Part shown: positions 24,272 to 31,713 of the stretch, piece by piece
Layout of the letters: each line of letters opens with the position of its first letter
How positions within the stretch are numbered: the stretch's first letter is position 1
DNA from: Bacillota bacterium
Lineage (GTDB): Bacteria > Bacillota > Clostridia > Christensenellales > CAG-138
DNA length: 39,808 bases
Reading direction: 5' to 3'
Assembly (NCBI GenBank): GCA_023459335.1
Contig: JAEWUO010000033.1
Coordinates: 1 to 39,808 of the forward strand
Notes under the pieces: model-generated
The model's database searches: none
Seen by the model: only the letters and a program-made list of their open reading frames with translations
Told to the model about the DNA's origin: nothing
Translations under genes and position numbers: made by a program

Positions 24272-24547
24272 TTACAGGTTATGAGCTTTGACATAGGTCC
24301 CCAGTTTTTCTTTTACTTCTGCGTTGCTGATGATGTTTTTAATCAGGATCACGCGGTCGTTCCCTGCAAACCGCTCGGCAAAATCCTCCGACGCCATGAT
24401 CAGATCGGCATGCTTTCCGTTCACCGTACCGGCATCCCAATGCTCCACTTCCGCATCGATGCCCAGTTCTCTTGCCGCCTTATCCACCGTCATCTTCAGA
24501 ATCAGGCTCGACCCCATACCCAGCCCGCAGACGCAAACAATGTACAT
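24272..24547 (-). CDS. PTS IIB component, lactose/ascorbate type (91 aa)
   Basis: A small cytoplasmic IIB protein that carries phosphate on a cysteine and hands it to the sugar in IIC. The P-loop-like active site is CVCGLGMGSSLILKMTV, with the phospho-cysteine at C7 followed by GLGMGSS. ADLIMASEDFAERF and VILIKNIIS follow as in UlaB/SgaB. It lies 35 bases upstream of the IIC gene. Confidence 0.9.
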   Translation of the reverse strand: MYIVCVCGLGMGSSLILKMTVDKAARELGIDAEVEHWDAGTVNGKHADLIMASEDFAERFAGNDRVILIKNIISNAEVKEKLGTYVKAHNL

Positions 24548-24618
24548 CCTCTTTTGTCACTCCTTCCAAACTTGTCTCGCGAAGTCACCCTTTCGCATCC
24601 AAAGATCGGCACATTCGC

Positions 24619-25353
24619 TCACAGGCACGAGATCAGCTTAGAATACTGGCGGATGAACTCCGCGTTGATCGCGTCTCCCTGATCGAGATTCGAACTGGTG
24701 TAGATCGGCGGATGGTATCCCTGTTTGACGCAGTTCTCGACCGTTTGGGCAACGATGGACTCCATGATCACCATGCCCAATACGGTGGATGTACCGCAAA
24801 AGCTGGACGCGAGCCCATCGATATGGAGCGCCGCGTCTCCGGCCACGCATTTGATATCGATCACGACGTCCGCAAGATCGCCCAGTTTTTTCCCGCTCGT
24901 GTGACGTGAGGTCGTGATATCTGAGAACTGGCGCGAGATGAGCGCAACGACTTTCATGCCGGCTTTTTTCGCGGCGAGCGCCATGTCGATAACGGCCGCG
25001 TTACGCCCGGACACCGACACGATGATCATTGTATCCAGCGCGTTCGTATCCTCCAGTTCCAGATAACCGGCGGAAAAGCCCTCCATACGTTCCTGAATCG
25101 TGCTGAGCTTCGCTTTTGGAAATAACGCCAGATGCGGGATGAGCAGCGCGTTCACCGGCACCAGTCCGCCCGCGCGGTAAAACACCTCCATCGCGAACAT
25201 CTGCGAGTGTCCGCATCCGAACACGTGGATCAGGCGGCCGGCCATGATCGACGCGGCACAGAATTCCGCCGCCTGTTCGATCGCCGCCCCTTCCTCCGCG
25301 AATTCACGCTGCAGCTGTTCATTGACGATTTTCAGATACTCCTGATACATCAT
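24619..25353 (-). CDS. SIS-domain phosphosugar-binding protein, UPF0309 type (244 aa)
   Basis: A single SIS-domain protein close to UPF0309 and phosphoheptose-isomerase-like enzymes. Family marks are LIHVFGCGHSQMFAMEVFYRAGGLVPVNALLIP at about 41-73, TMIIVSVSGRNAAVIDMALAAKKAGMKVVALIS at about 108-140, and a C-terminal NCVKQGYHPPIYTSSNLDQGDAIN segment, which is highly diagnostic. It has about 244 residues, as usual. The reaction is not established. In this operon it may handle a phosphorylated N-acetylhexosamine or amino sugar next to the AgaS-like enzyme. It sits between the IIA and IIB genes, with about 70-base gaps on both sides. Confidence 0.85.
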   Translation of the reverse strand: MMYQEYLKIVNEQLQREFAEEGAAIEQAAEFCAASIMAGRLIHVFGCGHSQMFAMEVFYRAGGLVPVNALLIPHLALFPKAKLSTIQERMEGFSAGYLELEDTNALDTMIIVSVSGRNAAVIDMALAAKKAGMKVVALISRQFSDITTSRHTSGKKLGDLADVVIDIKCVAGDAALHIDGLASSFCGTSTVLGMVIMESIVAQTVENCVKQGYHPPIYTSSNLDQGDAINAEFIRQYSKLISCL

Positions 25354-25419
25354 TCGTCGGCACTCTCCTTGTTCTTTGCAAATATCCGATTGCTGTTCCG
25401 CCGCGCCGTACGCCTTTTG

Positions 25420-25869
25420 TCAATCGGCGTTTTGCGCGCTTTCGCTCAGCTTTTTCAAGATGGCTTCTTTGTTCCCGCCGCCGCGCAGCAGCTCTACAAA
25501 TTCTTCTTCCTGCAAGCGTTCCGCCAGTTCCCGCAGCAATTCGATGTGCCCGTCCTTGGACGGCGCCGCAAAGACGAACGCGGCTTTGATCCGTTTCTCT
25601 TTCAGGTACACCGGCTGGCGAAGCAATACAAGGCTCATGGAGACATTGTTGACGCCGGCTTCCGGGCGTCCGTGAAAAAACGCGATGTCGTCGATCAACA
25701 CCATGTACGCGCCGAACTCCTCCACCGTCTCTTCGATTGAGCGCAGAAATTCCGGCGTCACATCTCCGTTTTTCACGAGCAGGCCGCCGGCAGTCTCAAC
25801 GACTTCCCGCCAGTCGTCGCAAGCGACGTCCTCTAAAAAGGTATCCTCTCGAATCAGGTCCTTCAGCAT
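25420..25869 (-). CDS. PTS IIA component, mannitol/fructose/ascorbate type (149 aa)
   Basis: The IIA domain that accepts phosphate from HPr on a histidine and passes it to IIB. The active site is H66 in IAFFHGRPEAGVNNVSMSLVLL. Other family features are GGLLVKNGDVTPEFLRSI at about 28-45, FGAYMVLIDDIAFF, AAFVFAAPSKDGHIELLRELAERL at about 96-119, and an EEEFVELLR segment. As first gene of the minus-strand operon it lies opposite the GntR gene, with a 337-base intergenic region containing repeated TGGTATC motifs. Confidence 0.9.
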   Translation of the reverse strand: MLKDLIREDTFLEDVACDDWREVVETAGGLLVKNGDVTPEFLRSIEETVEEFGAYMVLIDDIAFFHGRPEAGVNNVSMSLVLLRQPVYLKEKRIKAAFVFAAPSKDGHIELLRELAERLQEEEFVELLRGGGNKEAILKKLSESAQNAD

Positions 25870-26028
25870 GTTTATTTATCCGTTCCCAAATTTTTAAAAT
25901 ATGTGTTCTATGTAATCGAATGGATTGATCGGAGTATGATTGATCGCGTGAATGCCTTTTCTTCGTCCGGCACAGCATTATTCTTACAGCTTTTTTTCGG
26001 TTTCGCAACAAATCCGGCGTTTTTCGGC

Positions 26029-26093
26029 CACTTGTCAAGTGGTATCCATTCGAATTGCATACCTTTCCCGCAACTGGTATCATACTGGTATCA
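26029..26093. promoter_or_regulatory. Palindrome and TGGTATC repeats, likely GntR operators
   Basis: CCACTTG-T-CAAGTGG (26029-26043) is a perfect palindrome and includes TTGACA on the minus strand, a possible -35 for the PTS operon. TGGTATC occurs at 26040-26046, 26075-26081 and 26086-26092; the last two sit in an 11-base direct repeat of ACTGGTATCA. The cluster lies between the PTS operon and the divergent HutC-type regulator gene, where such regulators usually bind. The rest of the 25870-26206 region shows no gene. Confidence 0.5.
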
Positions 26094-26155
26094 AATCAGT
26101 GATGAAATGCGATCCTCGACGGTAGTTATCTTCGATTTTCTGACGGTTCCGCGAT

Positions 26156-26184
26156 TTGACGGAATTTCCGCGCGCCAGTATAAT
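26156..26184 (+). promoter_or_regulatory. Sigma-A promoter of the gntR-nagA operon
   Basis: TTGACG (26156-26161), a 17-base spacer and a perfect TATAAT (26179-26184). The start codon follows at 26207. The -35 itself contains a TTG that is in frame with the gene but cannot be the start. Confidence 0.8.
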
Positions 26185-26206
26185 TCGATTGAAAGAGGGT
26201 GTTCCG

Positions 26207-26926
26207 GTGAGCGACGCGCCGCTTTACAAGGCTGTCTATCAGGAGCTGCTGAATCAGATCGTCTCATGCGTATCCCCCGAGAAGACAACGCTGCCGTCCG
26301 AACGGGAGTTGTGCGAGCAGTTTCATGTCAGCCGGTCCACCGTCCGCCGCGCGCTGGACGCGCTGCGCCAGGACGGGTATATCAACAAGATGCAGGGGCG
26401 CGGCAACTTTATCCGCCCGCAGATGTACGAGCAGCCGTTATCCAAATTTCATTCGTTCGCGGGCGCGCTGAAAGCCAGAAATATCGAGATCACCAATCAA
26501 ATTCTGGACTATGAGCTCATCGACGAGGATAAATATCTTCTAGATATTCTCCGCGAAAATGTGCGGAAAACCAAATGGCATAAGCTGGTCCGCCTTCGGA
26601 ACGCCTCGGGTTTTCCGTTGATGATCGAGACGACTTACCTTCCCCAGAGCCGGTTTCACCGGCTCGATATCGACTATCTGGTCTCCCATTCGCTCTATTC
26701 CTATCTCGATTCGTATTACTGCATGAAGATCGACGACGCGAACGAACTCCTCTCGCCCGTAATTGCGACCAATAAGGAACGGCAGGCGCTCCAGATTCCG
26801 CAGCATATCCCGTGTATGCTGATCGAGCGGTTCTGCTATGAGAGCGGGGAATTGATCGCGGTTCATAAAACGATCGTCAGAGGCGATAAATATAAATTCC
26901 GCGCGTATTATTACGCAAACGAATAG
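26207..26926 (+). CDS. HutC-family GntR transcriptional regulator (239 aa)
   Basis: The N-terminal winged helix at about 5-70 shows LYKAVYQELLNQI, LPSERELCEQFHVSRSTVRRALDALRQDGYINKMQGRGNFI. The C-terminal UTRA effector domain has a KWHKLVRLRNASGFPLMIETTYLP strand region and ends in RGDKYKFRAYYYANE. This class includes NagR/YvoA and AgaR-like regulators that sense amino-sugar phosphates. GAGGGTG precedes the GTG start at 26207, and the promoter excludes the longer frame. Ten bases separate it from nagA. It most likely represses both nagA and the divergent PTS operon and is released by a hexosamine phosphate, by analogy with relatives. Confidence 0.93.
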   Translation: MSDAPLYKAVYQELLNQIVSCVSPEKTTLPSERELCEQFHVSRSTVRRALDALRQDGYINKMQGRGNFIRPQMYEQPLSKFHSFAGALKARNIEITNQILDYELIDEDKYLLDILRENVRKTKWHKLVRLRNASGFPLMIETTYLPQSRFHRLDIDYLVSHSLYSYLDSYYCMKIDDANELLSPVIATNKERQALQIPQHIPCMLIERFCYESGELIAVHKTIVRGDKYKFRAYYYANE

Positions 26927-26936
26927 GAGGATCAGG

Positions 26937-28076
26937 ATGCTGCTTCGTTTTGGAACCGTATTTTTGGAAAGCGGCGTATTCGCGCCGGCCGACATCGCGG
27001 TCGAGTCGGGCAGGATCGCCTGTGTCGGCGCCTGCACCGCGTATGCCGGCAGCGGCGAAACCCTCGACCTGAGCGGAAAACTCGTCGTTCCCGGATTGAT
27101 CGATATCCACCTGCACGGCGCGATGGGCGCTGATTTTTCCGACGGCACGGAGGAGGCTGCGCGTTCGATCGCGGCCTATCTGGCCGGGCACGGCGTCACC
27201 TCGTTTCTCGGGACAACGATGTCGCTGCCGGAGCAAACGCTCATGCGGAGCATGTCGCTTGCCCGCGCCGGGGCGGCGCCCCCGGATCCGGCGCGCGCCA
27301 CTTTGCGGGGAATCCATATGGAGGGCCCCTTCCTTTCGCTCGAAAAACGCGGCGCGCAAAAAGCGGATTATATTCGGCAGCCGGACTGGGATCAGTTCGT
27401 ACGCCTTTCGGAGGCGAGCGGGGGAAATATCCTGCTCGTCGACGTCGCGCCGGAGCTTCCTGGCGCGCTTGCGTTTATCGAAAAAGCCGCCGAACGCTGC
27501 GTCGTTTCGCTTGCGCATACAAACGCCGATTACGACACCGCGTCCGCGGCGTATCGCGCGGGCGCCACGCATGCGACGCACCTGTTCAACGGAATGCGCG
27601 CGTTTTCGCACCGGCAGCCGGGTGCCGTCGGCGCGGCGCTCGACTTCGCCTCGCACGTGGAGCTCATATGCGACGGCGTGCATGTCCATCCTTCGGTCGT
27701 GCGTTTGGTGTTCGCCGCACTCGGCCCGGACCGCGTTTGCCTGATCAGCGATTCCATGCGCGCGTGCGGGATGCCGGACGGAAAATACGATCTCGGCGGG
27801 CAATCCGTGCTGGTCAGAGACGGGCAGGCAACCATCGACAACGGCTCTCTTGCCGGCAGCGTCGCCAACCTGTACGACTGCATGAAAACCGCCGTTTCCT
27901 TCGGCATCCCCCGCGAGACGGCGGTTCTGGCGGCGACGCGCAATCCCGCCCTCGCGGTCGGCATCTATGATCGCGTCGGTTCGATCCGCGCCGGCAAAGC
28001 CGCCGATCTGCTCATCCTGAACGAGGACTTCTCTCTTTCCGGCGTAATGCATAACGGCGTTTTGCTGAATCGATAA
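26937..28076 (+). CDS. nagA: N-acetylglucosamine-6-phosphate deacetylase (379 aa)
   Basis: An amidohydrolase-fold enzyme that removes acetate from N-acetylglucosamine 6-phosphate (or the galactosamine epimer, AgaA). It shows VVPGLIDIHLHGAMGADF with H58 and H60 at the metal site, GIHMEGPFLSLEKRGAQ with the metal-binding glutamate, SLAHTNADYDTASAAYRAGATHATHLFNGMRAFSHRQPG, ICDGVHVHP, LISDSMRACGMPDG with the catalytic aspartate, and TRNPALAVGI near the end. Length is normal. AGGAGG lies just upstream. Beside a KbaZ-like and an AgaS-like gene, an N-acetylgalactosamine 6-phosphate substrate is quite possible. Confidence 0.94.
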   Translation: MLLRFGTVFLESGVFAPADIAVESGRIACVGACTAYAGSGETLDLSGKLVVPGLIDIHLHGAMGADFSDGTEEAARSIAAYLAGHGVTSFLGTTMSLPEQTLMRSMSLARAGAAPPDPARATLRGIHMEGPFLSLEKRGAQKADYIRQPDWDQFVRLSEASGGNILLVDVAPELPGALAFIEKAAERCVVSLAHTNADYDTASAAYRAGATHATHLFNGMRAFSHRQPGAVGAALDFASHVELICDGVHVHPSVVRLVFAALGPDRVCLISDSMRACGMPDGKYDLGGQSVLVRDGQATIDNGSLAGSVANLYDCMKTAVSFGIPRETAVLAATRNPALAVGIYDRVGSIRAGKAADLLILNEDFSLSGVMHNGVLLNR

Positions 28077-28123
28077 TCCGCTCCCGTTGTTTTTATTGCG
28101 GAGATCGCGGGTAAACGCCCGTC

Positions 28124-28152
28124 TGGATTATGCACCGGATCATCTGTATAAT
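28124..28152 (+). promoter_or_regulatory. Promoter before the FAH-family gene
   Basis: A perfect TATAAT at 28147-28152 with TGGATT 17 bases upstream. The -35 is weak. It lies 45 bases before the start at 28197. No terminator is obvious after nagA, so read-through is possible too. Confidence 0.45.
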
Positions 28153-28196
28153 AAAGAGCATCCTGACGTTTGAATTACATCATCTGGAGGAATGCC

Positions 28197-29093
28197 ATGA
28201 AACTAGTCACCTATCTGCATCGGGGCGAAGAACGCGTCGGCGTGTTCAGTGCGGACGAAAAAAGCGTCTATCCGGTTTCCGCCGCCGGTTTGCCGTACCC
28301 GTCGATACTCGAACTGATCCGTAATGCGTCGCAAAAAGAACTCGCACTGGCCGCGGAGCTTGCGGCAAAGCCGCGCGGCGCCGTTGAATCCGCCGTCGAT
28401 CGTAACGCGGTAAAACTCTGCGCGCCGATCCCGCGGCCGGAGCAGGATGTAATCTGCCTCGGCGTTAATTATGCGGCGCACGCGGTGGAATCGAACCGGT
28501 TTCACGCGGGCTCGTTCGGCGGCGGCCACACCCTGCCCGTCTATTTTTCAAAGCGCGTACACCGCGCCGCAGCGGATGGCGAAGCGATTCCCGCGCACGC
28601 GGACATGGTGGACAGCCTGGATTATGAAGCGGAACTCGCCGTGATCATCGGCAGAGACGCTTACCGCGTACCGCTGGAGGACGCGGCGGCGTATATCTTC
28701 GGCTATACCGTACTCAACGACGTCAGCGCGCGCAACGTGCAGACCGCGCATCAGCAGTGGTACTTCGGAAAAAGCCTGGACGGTTTCACACCGATGGGGC
28801 CGTGCATCGCGACCGCGGACGAGATTCCGTTCCCGCCGGTTCTGAACATCACCTCGACGGTCAACGGCGAACCGCGCCAAAGCAGCACGACGGCGCTGTT
28901 GATCACCGGCGTGGCCGAGATCATCCGCGAGCTGTCGCAGGGGATGACGCTCCGCGCGGGAACCATCATTTCCACGGGAACGCCCTCCGGCGTGGGCATG
29001 GGGTTCCAGCCGCCGAAATTTTTAAAGCCCGGCGACGTCGTCGTCTGCAGCGTGGAAGGGATCGGAAGCCTGACGAATACGGTGTCAGATTAA
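28197..29093 (+). CDS. Fumarylacetoacetate hydrolase family protein (298 aa)
   Basis: FAH-fold enzymes are Mg-dependent hydrolases, decarboxylases or isomerases of beta-diketo acids and acylpyruvates. The N-terminal small domain is at 1-75. The catalytic core shows DVICLGVNYAAHAVES, LPVYFSKRV, the metal-ligand strand DSLDYEAELAVIIGRDAYRV, FGYTVLNDVSARNVQ, WYFGKSLDGFTPMGPCI, and GTIISTGTPSGVGMGFQPPKFLKPGDVV near the C-terminus. Length is typical. GGAGG six bases upstream fixes the ATG at 28197 rather than 28170. The physiological substrate cannot be read from the sequence. It is followed by a terminator and faces a convergent glycerate kinase. Confidence 0.92.
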   Translation: MKLVTYLHRGEERVGVFSADEKSVYPVSAAGLPYPSILELIRNASQKELALAAELAAKPRGAVESAVDRNAVKLCAPIPRPEQDVICLGVNYAAHAVESNRFHAGSFGGGHTLPVYFSKRVHRAAADGEAIPAHADMVDSLDYEAELAVIIGRDAYRVPLEDAAAYIFGYTVLNDVSARNVQTAHQQWYFGKSLDGFTPMGPCIATADEIPFPPVLNITSTVNGEPRQSSTTALLITGVAEIIRELSQGMTLRAGTIISTGTPSGVGMGFQPPKFLKPGDVVVCSVEGIGSLTNTVSD

Positions 29094-29140
29094 ATCTCAG
29101 CCTCATTTTCCGAGGTTTCATTCGATTCGGTTTTTCCGGC

Positions 29141-29168
29141 AAAAAGCCCATCCGAAGATGGGCTTTTT
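29141..29168. terminator. Bidirectional terminator between FAH gene and glycerate kinase
   Basis: AAAAAGCCCATC (29141-29152) pairs perfectly with GATGGGCTTTTT (29157-29168) around CGAA. The A tract and T tract on the two sides allow it to work for both convergent genes. Confidence 0.88.
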
Positions 29169-29205
29169 GATCGCGTAAAATTTCTTCTGTTGTTTAGATC
29201 GCTGA

Positions 29206-30339
29206 TTACCGTGCTTCGTTCGCCTTCATCAGCCGGAACAGGTTCTCGATCGTCAGGCGGTAATCCTGCGCGCTCCTAAGCTTCGCCTCGGAAAACGGGA
29301 TGGCAAGCCGGTTCGTACTGAACACCGCGGTCACACCCTGCGCATATACTTCCTCGATCCCGTCCCCGACGTCCCCGACGACGGCGAACACCGGTACGCC
29401 CGCGCGCTTTGCCCTGCGCGCGACGCCGACGACGACCTTGCCCCGAAGGCTTTGGCTGTCCAGCCTGCCCTCGCCGGTGATCACAAAATCCGCGCCGGCG
29501 ATGCGTTCTTCAAAGCGAACCGTATCCAGTACCGCTTCGATGCCCGGCATCAGCGCCGCGCCGAAAAACGCGGACACGCCCGCGCCCATCGCCCCAGCCG
29601 CGCCCGCGCCCGGAATATCCGCAGCCTTTATGCCAAGCTCGCGCGTTATCACCGCATCCAGCGCGGCGAGCTGACCATCCAGCAGGCGGACCATTTCTGG
29701 AGACGCGCCTTTTTGCGGCGCGAATACATACGCGGCGCCGCGCGGGCCGTGCATGGGATTGTCGATATCGCACATGGCGACGACCTCCGCGCCCGCGAGC
29801 AGGCGAGTTGCCGCAGAGTTGTCGATCTTAACAATGTTCGACAGCGTCCCGCCTGTCGGGATAAACGCCTCTCCGTTTTGATCGAAAAACCGGGTCCCCA
29901 TCGCCGCCGCCGCGCCGCAGCCGCCGTCGTTCGTCGCGCTGCCGCCAAGGCCAAGCACGATCTTTTTCGCGCCGCGCTCCAGCGCGTGGCGCATCAGCTC
30001 GCCGACGCCGTAAGTCGTTGCGCGCGCGGGGTCGTTTTTTTCGCCCGCGAGCGGCAGGCCCGCCGCCGCGGCCATCTCGATGATCGCGGTGCCGCCAAAT
30101 CTGCCGTAGAACGAGCGGATCCGTTCAAAATGCGGTCCGGTCGCTTCCAGCGTAATTTTCTCGCCGTCCAGACTCGCCAAAAAACTATCCACCGTGCCCT
30201 CGCCGCCGTCCGCCACCGGAATGCCGTCGATATCGCAGGCGGGAAAAAACCGCGCTGCTTCCTCCGCAACGATCGCGCAGATTTCGCCTGATGTGATCGA
30301 ACCTTTAAACGAATCGGAGACCACTGCGATTTTTTTCAT
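29206..30339 (-). CDS. glxK: Glycerate kinase, GlxK/GarK family (377 aa)
   Basis: This enzyme phosphorylates D-glycerate to phosphoglycerate. The N-terminal KKIAVVSDSFKGSITSGEIC, GIPVADGGEGTVDSFL, FGGTAIIEMAAAAGLP, YGVGELMRHALERGAKKIVLGLGGSATNDGGCGAAAAMG, CDIDNPMHGPRGAAYVFAPQKGA, PGAGAAGAMGAG and VITGEGRLDSQSLRGKV are all hallmarks of this family. Length is normal. GAGGG seven bases before the ATG at 30339 supports the start over 30360. It stands alone, downstream of the ABC operon terminator and convergent with the FAH gene. Confidence 0.94.
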   Translation of the reverse strand: MKKIAVVSDSFKGSITSGEICAIVAEEAARFFPACDIDGIPVADGGEGTVDSFLASLDGEKITLEATGPHFERIRSFYGRFGGTAIIEMAAAAGLPLAGEKNDPARATTYGVGELMRHALERGAKKIVLGLGGSATNDGGCGAAAAMGTRFFDQNGEAFIPTGGTLSNIVKIDNSAATRLLAGAEVVAMCDIDNPMHGPRGAAYVFAPQKGASPEMVRLLDGQLAALDAVITRELGIKAADIPGAGAAGAMGAGVSAFFGAALMPGIEAVLDTVRFEERIAGADFVITGEGRLDSQSLRGKVVVGVARRAKRAGVPVFAVVGDVGDGIEEVYAQGVTAVFSTNRLAIPFSEAKLRSAQDYRLTIENLFRLMKANEAR

Positions 30340-30416
30340 CTGGTTTCCCTCTCTTGTCAAACAGTGATGCGGTGTAATCTTATTACATGATTGTATCAGA
30401 GAATCTCAATTCCGCC

Positions 30417-30454
30417 AAAAAGCAATGCGCGGCATTCGCCGCGCATTGCTTTTT
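30417..30454 (-). terminator. Strong terminator of the opp-like operon
   Basis: A 17-bp perfect stem, AAAAAGCAATGCGCGGC (30417-30433) with its exact complement at 30438-30454, loop ATTC. On the minus strand it ends in TTTTT and begins seven bases after the last gene of the operon. Confidence 0.88.
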
Positions 30455-30460
30455 AAGATT

Positions 30461-30736
30461 TCAGGTAAACCAGACCTTGACGCAGAAGAGGATAAAGAGC
30501 ACCATGATGGCGACAAATGCAATCGAATACAGAAACGCCCACTTCATGCTTGCGAGCATGACCATGCGTGTCTCGCGCGGCGAGAGCAGTTCTTTCCGGC
30601 GGTTTTTCTCCGGCGCGCGGCCCGGCTGTTTTTCGTCGAGTTCGCGCCGGTAGCCCGGCATTCCTTCGACGTTCATGTTGACAACGGTGCGGCCGTCGTC
30701 TTCCCAGGCGTCTACGCGCCGAACCCGCCTCGTCAC
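30461..30736 (-). CDS. Small single-pass membrane protein of the opp-like operon (91 aa)
   Basis: I do not recognise the family. The first 60 residues are charged and soluble (RRVDAWEDDGRTVVNMNVEG, then a Lys/Arg/Glu-rich stretch PEKNRRKELLSPRE). One membrane helix follows at about 68-89, and the protein ends in KVWFT. The GTG start at 30736 overlaps the stop of the OppF gene (GTGA), so it is co-translated with it. An accessory subunit of the transporter is suggested by position only. Confidence 0.6.
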   Translation of the reverse strand: MTRRVRRVDAWEDDGRTVVNMNVEGMPGYRRELDEKQPGRAPEKNRRKELLSPRETRMVMLASMKWAFLYSIAFVAIMVLFILFCVKVWFT

Positions 30737-31713
30737 GGCCTGTTTCCGTAGAGATGGCAGACAACGGTATGTCCGTTGCCCGCGTCGAAGCTCTTCGGCA
30801 CCTCGCGCGTGCAGATCTCCATGCACTCGCGGCAGCGGGTATGGAATTTGCATCCCTTCGGCGGGTTAGCCGGAGATGGGATGCTGCCTTCGAGGATGAT
30901 GCGGCTCATCTTCACTGTCGGATCCGGTACGGGAATCGCCGAAAACAGCGCCTGTGTATACGGATGAAGCGGTTTTGCGAAGATATCCTTCTTCGTGCCG
31001 TATTCGACCATGTCGCCCAGATACATGACGCCGACCGTGTCCGAGATGTGTTCTACGACGGAGAGGTCGTGGGAAATGAACAAATAGGTCAGGCCGTATT
31101 CCTTCTGCAGATCCTCCAGAAGGTTGATAATCTGCGCCTGAATCGATACGTCCAGCGCGGAGACCGGTTCGTCGCAGACGATGAAATCCGGGTTGAGCGC
31201 GAGCGCGCGGGCGATGCAGATACGCTGCCGCTGCCCCCCGGAAAATTCGTGCGGATAACGGTCCTTGTGATACGGCTGCAGGCCGCAGGAGCGCATGATC
31301 TTCGTAATGTAGTCGTTAAACTCCGATTCCGGTACGAGCTTGTGCTCTCGCACGGCCTCGCCGATGATCTCGCCGACGGGCATACGTGGCGAAAGGCTCG
31401 AATACGGATCCTGAAAGATGATCTGCATCTGCGGGCGCACGTGCCGCAGTTCTTTGCGGGTCAGGTCGAAGATTTCCCTGCCTTTAAAAAGCACCTGGCC
31501 GGAAGTCTTGTCGTTGAGGCGTAAAAGCGTCTTGCCGACGGTGGTTTTTCCGCAGCCGCTCTCGCCGACGAGGCCCATCGTCGTACCCCGGCGGATGCGG
31601 AAGCTCACGCCGTCCACCGCGCGCACCTGCCCCACCACGCGGCCGAACATGCCGGCCTTGATCGGGTAATATTTTTTGAGGTCTTTTACCTCCACGACAT
31701 ATTCGCCGTTCAT
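30733..31713 (-). CDS. oppF: Oligopeptide ABC transporter ATPase, OppF-like (326 aa)
   Basis: The second nucleotide-binding subunit. Walker A is GESGCGKTTVGKTL at about 50-63, the Q loop is IIFQDPYSSLSP, the signature is FSGGQRQRICIARAL at about 158-172, and Walker B is FIVCDEPVSALDVSIQAQ. The switch histidine is in LFISHDLSVVEH. The C-terminal oligopeptide-type extension has the cysteine pattern CKFHTRCRECMEIC with a later C. It overlaps OppD by four bases upstream and the small membrane protein gene downstream. Confidence 0.95.
   Translation of the reverse strand: MNGEYVVEVKDLKKYYPIKAGMFGRVVGQVRAVDGVSFRIRRGTTMGLVGESGCGKTTVGKTLLRLNDKTSGQVLFKGREIFDLTRKELRHVRPQMQIIFQDPYSSLSPRMPVGEIIGEAVREHKLVPESEFNDYITKIMRSCGLQPYHKDRYPHEFSGGQRQRICIARALALNPDFIVCDEPVSALDVSIQAQIINLLEDLQKEYGLTYLFISHDLSVVEHISDTVGVMYLGDMVEYGTKKDIFAKPLHPYTQALFSAIPVPDPTVKMSRIILEGSIPSPANPPKGCKFHTRCRECMEICTREVPKSFDAGNGHTVVCHLYGNRP

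Noticed and set aside
25796..26083. A small open frame in the PTS/GntR divergent region
   Set aside because: It covers the operator repeats and the start of the IIA gene, and has no ribosome binding site or motif.
26156..26206. Upstream TTG start for the HutC-type regulator
   Set aside because: The TTG is part of the -35 hexamer of a near-perfect promoter, so it lies upstream of the transcript start; the GTG at 26207 is the start.
26877..28052. A minus-strand open frame opposite nagA
   Set aside because: The plus strand has the complete NagA metal-site and catalytic motifs and a good ribosome binding site.
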